In this document: positions 44,230 through 54,200 of the stretch, piece by piece
How the letters are laid out: every line of letters starts with the position of its first letter
How positions within the stretch are numbered: the first letter of the stretch is position 1
Translations under genes and position numbers: made by a program
The notes under the pieces: model-generated
What the model was told of the DNA's origin: nothing
Databases searched by the model: none
Seen by the model: only the letters and a program-made list of their open reading frames with translations
Source: Pelecanus crispus
Taxonomy: Eukaryota; Chordata; Aves; Pelecaniformes; Pelecanidae
DNA: 64,000 nt
Reading direction: 5' to 3'
Assembly (NCBI RefSeq): GCF_030463565.1
Contig: NC_134648.1
Coordinates: 11,139,806-11,203,805 of the forward strand

Positions 44230-46045
44230 AGATGATGTTTCAACATGACCAAGAACACTAATACCTCATGCCTGGCCAGAGGGGTGGCCAGGAGAAGCTT
44301 GATGCTGCGGTGCAGAAAAGCTTTACCTCTTTTCTGCCAATGAGACTTACCACATAGCACTTAATATTGTCAATGTAGCAACACATTACAGGTAACTCTC
44401 CTCCGTGCTGTTTTCCATATTTTGTAATGTGAAACAGGTGTTGAGAGAGAAGTGGTACTCATATCCCAGAGTCTGGAAAGCCAAGACTGGCAACGTGTTT
44501 TACCCTTTTATTCAGTCATCTTTTACATGGTATGTTTATCTACTGTTACATGAAAGATCTTTTGTAATTTTTTATTTTTATAATTAACTTGTAATGCAGG
44601 AATCATTAATAGTCTGTAGACTAATAGAGCCACCTAGAAATTCAGGCAGATGCTGGTGAGTGCAGCGGTAATGGCTCACTAACTACTACTGCAGTCTTGT
44701 CAGAGACTGTTTCCCATAAAAGGATTTTAAATCTCTCATCCCTTTCATTAGCACATGTCCTGCCCTCTTTTTATCTAAGTGCATGCAGTGTAGAATGGGA
44801 AGAATGGAACATAATACTGTCCATCAAGCCCCTGCTTTTATCAGGAGGATGACAGCCAAGATGGCATGTTCCCAAATCTTCACCTAACTCAAAAAGATGC
44901 TGAACAACTACAGCAGGAAATGTAACTTTGAGAGTACCAGAAAAACTGATGGACTCAAAAGCTGGTACTTCATTTAAAGTGATTTTTTTTTTTTAAATCA
45001 TGTGATTTTTACATGTTCACTAAGATGTTCACAATCAAGAGGCACTCACAACACTTAACTAATGTAAAATGGAACTTTAAGAATGGTGTTTGCTGTACCC
45101 TGTAGGGTAAGTGCAACAGAATTTCCAGCATGATCCATTGTTTAGTTTTAAATGACAGTCCTTTAACTAGAACTATTGAATGGGCTCTTTCTGTGCACTG
45201 GTGTTTTGCCTGAAATGGCTAGTGCTGACACGCATGTGCAAGCATCAGGATGCTCAGAAGCCTTCTAAACAGTCAAAATGGTTCAGACAGTTTCCTGAGC
45301 CCCATCCCTGATAGGTCTGAAACATAGCACAGGCTCCCAGGAAGGCAGGGATGGTAATAAGCCTATTTGCTTTCCATAGTCACACCTAATTAAACATATG
45401 GCTGCAAACAGCCCTAAGTACTACTGGACAATGCAGTAGAAACACTTTTGTAACGTTTGCATGAGAACTGGTGATGTTGTAAACAATATTGCTGTTCACT
45501 CTCAGTTCTCTTTTCATTCCAGCTACAGATTGATTTTCAGAGTACTTTATTTAGCAATAGGAGACAAACAGTACTGCTCTGTGATGTGTAAAATGTCACT
45601 AAGGAGCATCAAGCAAGTACCATAATTTTTGTTTCTTTAAAACACCTGACAAAATAGATCTATTGCTATTCTACTGAGCTAGGCAGGACTGCAGCACTCT
45701 AACAGAGGGAAATTTGGCCTCTCACTACTTACTTGAAGGGCTCTTCAAGGGGAAAGTGTCACCTTTACAGCAGCAATTGTTTGTGGCATCTGTTGACACA
45801 TGCGTCATATTAATAAGGTTTTAACAAGATACTTTAGGGAAACACCAGAAAAGAAATCTGCTCAGTTGTAAAGGAAGACTTAGTGTGTGTGTGTGTATAT
45901 ATGTATGTATATATATGTATATGGACGGTTTCCATTACTCTCTCCTGGCTGGCTGCAGGGTGTTGATTTACATATTAATACAGCCTGAGGGCAGGTCACT
46001 CCCAGCCATAACCCTCCCAAATAAAGGGGAAGTCTCAGGTATGAT
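44230..46045 (+). other. PPFIBP2: PPFIBP2 3' UTR (putative)
   Basis: Non-coding sequence after the long-form stop. The first canonical AATAAA downstream is at 46,020-46,025, which would give a 3' UTR of about 1.8 kb. Other AATAAA copies lie at 47,041 and 47,238. The end point is a guess. A (TG)n(TA)n microsatellite lies at 45,882-45,922. Confidence 0.4.
45882..45922. repeat. (TG)n/(TA)n microsatellite
   Basis: A run of GT dinucleotides passes into ATGTATGTATATATATG. It is a simple repeat within the putative PPFIBP2 3' UTR. Confidence 0.85.
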
Positions 46046-46235
46046 CCAGAGTATGCAGCAAGGGCTCTTCGAGAGCTATTAGTGGCACTTTTTAAAGGTG
46101 ACTTATTCTAGTCCTCATTCCATGAGCCTCTCATGAGAGACCCTGCACTGTATGGTCAGATTTTAGAAGCTAAACATATGATTTTATTGTCCAAAATGGT
46201 AAAACCAAGGCAAATTTTTTTCAATCACTGAACAA

Positions 46236-46612
46236 TCATAGAATCATAGAATCATTTAGGTTGGAAAAGACCTTTAAGATCATGCAGTCCAACTATTAAC
46301 CTAACATTACCAAGTCCACCACTAAACCAATTAAGGGTAGAGTAGCAATTTCATGTTTCCTGGCTTGGTGGCTGGATCATTTATAATGAAAGGAAAAACT
46401 AGGAATCATTAAGATTGGAAAGGACCTCTAAGATCATCATTCCAATCATCAACCCAACACCACCATGCCCACTAAACCATGTCCCAAAGTGCCACATCTA
46501 CCCATTTTTTGAACACTTCCAGGGATGGTGACTCCACCACCTCTCTGGGCAGCCTGTTCCAATGCTTGACTACCCTTTCCATGAAGAAATTTTTCCTAAT
46601 ATCCACTCTAAA
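46236..46612 (-). mobile_element. CR1 LINE 3' end with double tail, inverted
   Basis: On the minus strand the element reads [20 protein letters not shown], the end of CR1 ORF2, then a first CR1 terminus (about 46,403-46,440). A spacer of about 80 bp follows, containing CCAGCCACCAAGCCAGGAAA. A second terminus ends in TTCTATGATTCTATGATT at 46,236. The order and spacer match the plus-strand copy at 33,372-33,612, so this is a subfamily trait rather than two chance insertions. Confidence 0.92.
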
Positions 46613-48093
46613 TGAAATGATAATGGACAATCCAAAGGGAGGAGAAGTCAGTCTACACATCAGCAAACTAAAAATGCTTAATAAAAGGTATTAAACATAC
46701 TAGTCAAATACATCTCTGATCTGGCAATGCAATCGACACTAGTGACCAGATCATGTACTACAGGTATTTGAAATGCTTTATCAGGTTAATTAGCCAGCAA
46801 ACTTATTACAGCACTACAGATAGGATAAGCTGCTCCAACAGAGGCAGCCGGAATATCACTGCGATATTCCAAGCAGATTTTCAGATTTCAATGGTGTATT
46901 TATAACTCAATGTGGTGGTGTGCTAACTTGGCTGTGAATAGTCAATCTACAAAACTATTGATTTTTTTATATATGTATATATAGTAAGAAATCCTAATTA
47001 GCATAAAACAGGCATAAACGCTTATTTCTTGACTGTTATGAATAAATTCTGAATGTTCTTCCATCTCTTGCTGACTGTGGAATGATTCTAACACGTGGTT
47101 GATCTCTTATCAGGGACAGAATCACAGTCTGAATCCCTGTGTCTGTCTTTGCATTGTTGCTACAAATGTAGCTGATGAAGTACAAAACCCCTATGTCAAG
47201 TTTTAACTAGTCAATTCCTTTGGTTTTGCTTTAGATGAATAAAAATATTTAGTGAACATTTTCATTAGCAGCTGAAGAAACAAGTCTTCTGGCTCAGGAA
47301 TTTGTCAGACCCTAAACCAAATGTAGTATAAACTAATTCCTGGCAATGAACATGCAGTATTTCAGGCACTGAAGACTAAGAACTAAATGCTATGTGGTAA
47401 AAACACTGAGGTGAAGCATGAGCTGAGTTAAAGGTTGACTCAGCTTACAACAGGAACTAAGAAGCCATGTTTTCTCTTAAGCAAAGGAAATTTCTGAAAC
47501 TGCCAAAAGAGCAAGCACTACACTTAGAGAATGACATTCAAATGATGTAACATCACTAGATAGTTATGTCTGTGTATGCAGCCCAAATTCTGTTCACTTT
47601 TTCAGTAGCATCCCATGACTTCTTTCTTAGTCCCTGGTAAAGGGTTTTAAAACAGCATTACAAAAAGAAAAGATGACTGTTCTTTGTACTCTCCTTCCTC
47701 AGGATGCCCTAAATTAATTATCTATAGAGCACAGTCAAATAATCCTAGCCCAGTTTTATAGCCCTCTCCTGAATTCCATGCTCATGCTAACAAAAAAGTG
47801 GTTTTTATCTCTGTCCTACCTCTCCGATCACATTTTTTTTTCCTCTCAGAATTAAAATTTAGTCTAACCTCTTAAGTTAGTACAAAGTTACTTCCACACA
47901 ATTCAAGATGATCTCTCAAGTTCTTAGTATTAAGACACACAAAGGTAATTATGAAGTTATAAACCACAGACATTACATTAAGCAGTTAAACACACACACA
48001 CACAGACAAAAAGAAATACTGCACAGTTACATACCAGTCATTCCTGTAGGAAAATATGCAGTACTTTCGAAAAGGTATCAGATGACATCAGTG
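46613..48093. other. Convergent intergenic gap / CYB5R2 3' UTR
   Basis: AT-rich DNA between the CR1 copy and the CYB5R2 stop. Transcripts of PPFIBP2 (from the left) and CYB5R2 (from the right) should converge here. I found no clear minus-strand AATAAA close to the CYB5R2 stop. The nearest (TTTATT on the plus strand) is at 46,183-46,188, inside the likely PPFIBP2 3' end region. No other gene seen. Confidence 0.5.
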
Positions 48094-48266
48094 TTAATAA
48101 GAAAATGTACTGCTTTTGGGATAGCCAAGTTTGTTGAGGTTGGGCTGACACGCAAACTGAATCATAGGTGGTGGCCCACACATGAGAATGAGCGTCTCGC
48201 TGCCGGGGGACGGGAGGTGGGTTTTAATCATGTCTGCAGTGACAAAGCCAGAACTGTACTTCCAAT
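48094..48266 (-). CDS. CYB5R2: CYB5R2 exon 9 (last): CGPPP motif and stop
   Basis: Minus-strand acceptor TTGTTTTAG. Starts in phase 1. It reads [20 protein letters not shown], then [20 protein letters not shown], and ends [10 protein letters not shown] before TAA at 48,094-48,096. MCGPPPMI is the nucleotide-binding loop of the reductase family. Confidence 0.96.
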
Positions 48267-51200
48267 CTAAAACAAAGAAATTAAACTATTAATTTGTATC
48301 TTTGTACAGTCTGAAGCCTTTTTAAGCTGCATATGATGTACCCACAAAGTGGCTGAAGAATCAGCAAAGCTATGCCACCATCACTGCAAACACGAATACC
48401 CATGTTTCAAAGGGGATTCAGTAGAGTTCAACCTCTCCCTCCATTTTGAATTCAGTGTTACACCAGCCTCTATAGATTAATGCCTTAATCTATACACATG
48501 GCAGCTCTGTAGAATCTAATCTAGGGCTGCTGCAAAACAAAGATGTGCATTTTCTATTTACAGGTATTAAACAATTTAATGCCAACAAAATGCTAACATA
48601 ATGTGATTCGGGAGTTAGCCCAAAACAGAGCTGTAACTTTTGCTAAAAAGTCCAAGAAACTGGCACATCCTGAAATGCATGAAAAGATCCACTGAGTAAC
48701 ATGCACCTTGCCCAACAGGAGTTAATTATTGATTCACACTTTCTAAGGCCCACCTGGTTTAGAACACTTTTCAAAACAAGTGTTGTGGTATTGTTTCTGA
48801 GGGGTTAGGGGGGCATTCTTTGCTGTTTAAATTAGTGTGAGACAAGAAGACTTGATATTATACCAATGGCCCCTTGAACAAGAGTGAAACTCTGACTGTT
48901 GTACTGTGACGAGCAAAGGCACTTCCAGGGTGTACCAGTAGCCTACCTTGTGGAGGTCTGTCCAGTGTATACCAAAGCGTGAACTGATCAGGATGCCTCT
49001 TAGCAATGTCTTCTAGCTCAGCTCTCAGTAATATATCTTTCTCTGTCTGCAAAATGAGACTGCTGTTTAGCTCCAAGCCATCTCAAGATGCTCTCTAATG
49101 TGAGCTCATCTGGCATTCAACAAGACAAATGCAATGATAACTCATTCAAACCAAGAAAGGGATTTTTTTCCCCCTTTACATGATAAGTAGGCTATTACCA
49201 TTACAGGCTTCTGTAAATTCAGAGTAAGAACAACAAACTATGAGACTTAATAGCCACCTAAACACTGTCTTAAAGATGGCAATTTGAACAACTTTTAAAC
49301 CCAGACTAAAATCACAATTAGCTGGATTTGTCTCTGACCCTGGCAAATACAGCCCTGTACCAGCATGGTGAAGGTTAACTGTAGAAACAGATTAACAGAA
49401 CAAAATCCTGTTTCCTTGAAGTCAGTGAAGGAATAAAACATGTAGAGGGATAAGGATCTGTTCACACTGTTTATTCCCTAATACAGGAATTAAGGAGTGT
49501 AAGCGAAACCATGAGCAGCCATCTTCAAAACAAATAGAAGATCATGGGAACTATGACAGTATCATGTGGTATTTATAAGGGGCCTCATGGCTAATTTTTT
49601 TTATTCAGTTTCTCCCCTTATATCATTTTAACCCAAGACAATAGATTAAGAACTTACATAATAACCATTTCCTGCTCCTCCCTATACTGATCATTTTTAA
49701 ATGTGCTATCTCAGATAATATTTTCTCATAAATGGTTGGGTGAAAATACAAACCCAAAGACAATGGAAGAGTATGAAACATGCAGAGCAGTATTTTCTCC
49801 AGGGGTCAATGTCCCATCAGTTTAAAAACTCAGAGACCAGCAAAACAAGTAGGCCATTAAAGAAGGAAAACAGATGAGTCAGTATACTCACCTGATTAGC
49901 AAAGAGAAGGTAACATTTTGTGGAGTCCTTAGGATCATTTGTGATATGACGGATCAGCTGCAACATAGGAGTTATTCCTGTTAAAAAAAAAAGCAGTTAA
50001 AAAACAGGTGTCTCTTTCAACCCATGTAAGGCTGCAAGTTTCAGTATTAATGCTGCCTTCCTTCAGTCTTCAGTGGGAGCTTAGTTTGCACAGGGCTACA
50101 TACCTCTGAATTTCTAATCGATGCCAAATGCAGAGGTTGGGTGTTTCTATTATTCCAAATCATTTCAAAACAAAAGCAAAACCACATTACTTGTATCTGG
50201 GGCTTTCCTCTTCAGCATTCTGTATTGCATACAGTAATTTTACCCTCAAGACATTCTCCTAAAATATTTTTTTGTCGCTGATACTGAAGCTCAGAGAGAC
50301 GAAGTACCTCCTCTGAGGTCACACAGTAAATCAAGACTAAAGCTCTGAAGTTGCTAGCTCCAAGCACTGAGCTCAAGCCACCGGAAAGCCTCAGTGTCAC
50401 CAAATACTCATGAAAAGAAATACAGGTGAAAGTCCGCTGTTATTAAAGTACAGTGCTTAATACTCCTCACACGCATCCATAAAGATATTCCATGAGAATA
50501 GTTTTACCTGTTCCTCCAGCTATCATCCCAAGATTCTTTGCAAACTTCTTCTCTGCTTCAGACTTCTTATGAGGTTTGATAAGAAAGGTACCTAGAGGAA
50601 ATATTCAAAACCTATAGGTACATTAACTCCTAAACAAACATGGATACAACTTCCATGGGAATGAATTGCTACAGCCTACCAATTAATTGGCACAGATCTT
50701 CTGGAAATGCTAAATGGACTCTGCACAGCATTGAGCGTGAAGAGTAGAAACCTCTTTGTCTCTGTAAACTCCAATCCTAGCTTTGAACAACTGATTTCCT
50801 CCTTCCCTACTACCCAACATAATTTATAATAAACTCAAGGATTCCCACATCACTGCCTAGAACACAACTTGGCAACGGTGAGTGTTAGTGGTCGCTAAAG
50901 GTACCCACAGCCCCTACTACAGAGAAGCAGGTTTCTTAGGCCATCTTCATCCTCCTCACTTGCACCATGGATCTACATATTTGTGTGTGTCCATGTTCAA
51001 TGGAGTTGTATAAAAACAGCATCGAGCAAAAAGTCCCTGCAAATATTAGAATCAGGAATGTTGGAGCCTTGCATACTTTTACCATCAAGCACTTTATTAC
51101 TGTGATTCACTTCTAATTAATGAGATCCCCATGACACTTGCAGTCAGCTAGGTGACTACCTTCTAGTATCCTGTGATGAGAAGACCTTGCCGATTTCTGC

Positions 51201-54200
51201 TCCACACCTGGGTATACCATTGGTTCAGAACTGTCAGAAAACCAGACAGTCTGTAATTGAATGAACCTCCAAGGACCAAGCCAAGTGAAAAGCCCATGAA
51301 AAGTATCTTACATGAAAAGCACTTGACATATTCCAAACATCTTTTAAGAGATCTGTAACTAGTAACAAGCTTTCCTAGCTACTCCTCTTTATAGCAGCCA
51401 AAGCAGAGCAGAAACGTTTGTAAAATATGCATCGCTCATTTCCTCTGAGATACAACAGATTCATCAGTATATTACTCGTCATAGAAGGTTATGATCCAGA
51501 GAAGCACTGAGCTCTTATCCCCCCTGAAGTAGAGTTAAAGTACACAGTCCCTCTTAGTCAAGATCAAAGCAAAATCTTCCACTTGCATCTTGAAAGATGA
51601 TTACTTCTCTGAACTTACTTCCTCCCAGTCAACTCAGACCTGGTTTAATCATGAAATAGAGCTGGCTCACAGTCAGCGGGGTTATTGAGTAACAGCTGTG
51701 AGATTCTCAGAGGGCATTTTAGGCTATAACCTCCCTTGCTTAAGAAGCATCTGGAACATCTCTCTCTATATGTATAGCTGGGGTACTATTTCCAGTGCAG
51801 CATTCTCAGTAAGGTAAGGCAATAGCGATTTTTTCAGATTTAATTATGTGGTCCCAGGAGTGAGACACCCACCAGCTATTCCTCACACAAAGTAAACACG
51901 AAGTACTCTTTCCCATCATGTCAACCCTGACGGGCTCTTGGTCAAGACCAGGAAAGGCAGATTTTCTCTTTTCTGCTTTTTAAAAAAGATTCTCTACAAA
52001 GTCATCAAGTTTTATAAACCACCTCTGAAAATAACCAATACAAGTTCCTCCCTTTCGCTCTCCCACCTTCGTGTCACAGTACCTGCCCCCTTATAGACAA
52101 GGAGCCCATTTGGCCCTCTGAAGTCAATAATATCTCCAATCTTCATGTCATCTAGGTATTGGGACATCTTCCCACCTTCTGGAAACTTGGGATTCACTTT
52201 TTTGTGGTAGACCTGTAAAAACAGTCATTTGTATGATATACCAACCATTAGCTTTCCTGCAGACAATATTACAAACTGTAGAACACAATATTCCAGGTCT
52301 GAAATTTAGCATCTGAGAAAGAAATTGAGACAATTCTTTGCTCTCGGTTACCTGTTGTGCCTTGCAGCAGGAAGCAGCCAAAATAAGTAAAATGCTCTCT
52401 CATGCACATGTTCCTATGCTCTCTGCAAACAGCCAGGCTAACAGGAATAGATGGCAGGCAGGTTATGTACTGCTGCCCTCATTCCACTATCGCTCCAGCA
52501 AGAACCTTATGTTACCCTATCTCCGTAATCGATCCTTCTGAAAATAGCATTGCTGCATTTTTTCTTTCTAGGACTTTCCCAGAGAATTCAGGCACATGAC
52601 AGCTTTTCAACCTTTCAAAGCACACAAGTAGTTTATAACAAGTAGTTAATAACAATTCACCATACAAGTATGAAGAACATGAACATACATGAACATACAA
52701 CATGAACAGCAGAGAAGGCAAAAGCAGCCCAGATTTTTACCTAAGGACAAACTCTATCATAGAAAAGGATTAGAAAATCTAGAAGTCCTGGAATCAAGTC
52801 ATCCTGCATTCCCTGGCTTAAAGGATTTCCCTTGTTTCTGTATCCCATTTTCTTAATCAATAAACACATTAGCACAACTTCTGATGCTTACAGATGTAAA
52901 ACTGCAATCTCTGTAGCATCACCAAAGATAGCAGTTCTTATTGACTTGTTTCCTACTTACAGCTATTAGCAGTAAGTACTAGTAGCAGCATAGGCAGCTT
53001 GAGGGTGAGTGATTGCTCCTCGTGTGTTGCCAAATAAGAGATACTAGGGAAGTTCCTGCAGTGCTGCCAAGGAAGTGATTGGAAGTGATTCCCTTCTCCA
53101 TCTTCCCTACCTCTGCTATCTCTCAGTGACATGCAGCAGATACACAGGATACAACTTACTATTCAAAGATAATGTAAAATGACTTCACCATACAGTTATC
53201 CTATTTGAAAGATCAATCAAAATAAACTCTGTATTTCACTAAAATGAAGCACTTTCCTTCCTTCCAGTTAGCAATTTATCTATACTAAAGGAATCCAAAA
53301 TTTACCTTTATAATTAAATCAACATAACCTTTTGTCTCGTCACTGGAAACTGGGGTATAGGCTCGAATCACCAGATTACCATCGATTTTTGCGGAAAGGT
53401 AAACATGTTGGCCTAGGGAGAAAGAATTACAATCTGATTATTTATTGTTTCATCTGTGGTTTCAAACTTTTCTCAGGCCTGGAGGACAAGACAAGAGAGA
53501 AAAAGCAGGTGGTGTAAGCCATTAAACACAAGCAATGATGGAGAAAATCTTTACCATATAAATGCTGTACAAAACATCTGGTCTCTTCTTTTTTCAGCAT
53601 GAGTTTCTGGAGCATGGGGTAACTGAGGAAAGCCAGTATGTTACAGAATCAAGGATAAGATACTAGGAAAGTAGGAAATTTATAGTAAAATAGTGACATT
53701 GAAAGTTTGATGCTTATTAAGTGCCCTCTGTATTTTGGGTTCTACTGTTCTCATATTCATTAAAGAAGTGAAAGTAAGGACACACCAGTTCACAGAGGCA
53801 AAGAAAGAAATAAGTATTACAGTTTAACAGCAGCAATCTCTCAGAGCAACCTTCCCAGAGATTCTCTACCAAGACATCAAGAACAAAGCCTTGGGCCATA
53901 TTCCTTCTCAATAACTCCTGCCTCCGTAATGCTGCAGCTTCCACAGCATTGGATGCTGCTGTCCACAGAGAGCTCTTTGCCCAACCTAATGCTCCAAGAA
54001 GCAGACTCTGAAAGGCACCAGTTTCTTTCTGCTGATTTGAAGAACTGAAATTCCTTGCCAAGAGTAGTCTTCTCAGCCAGACGGCACTAATCTAGAGAGT
54101 TGCACAGAAAAACAAAAAACAGAAACAGTGCTGGCAGAAAACACTTTATTTTTAGCAAAATGATCCTGGTAAAAAGCAGAAGGCAGCAATCTCCCACAAA

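Noticed and set aside
46472-46666. Minus-strand 64-codon frame as a host gene
   Set aside because: It is the end of CR1 ORF2 ([18 protein letters not shown]), part of a retroposon.
53717-54061. 114-codon minus-strand frame in CYB5R2 intron 3
   Set aside because: CYB5R2 exons 3 and 4 join perfectly without it, and no domain or phase-matched splice sites are present.
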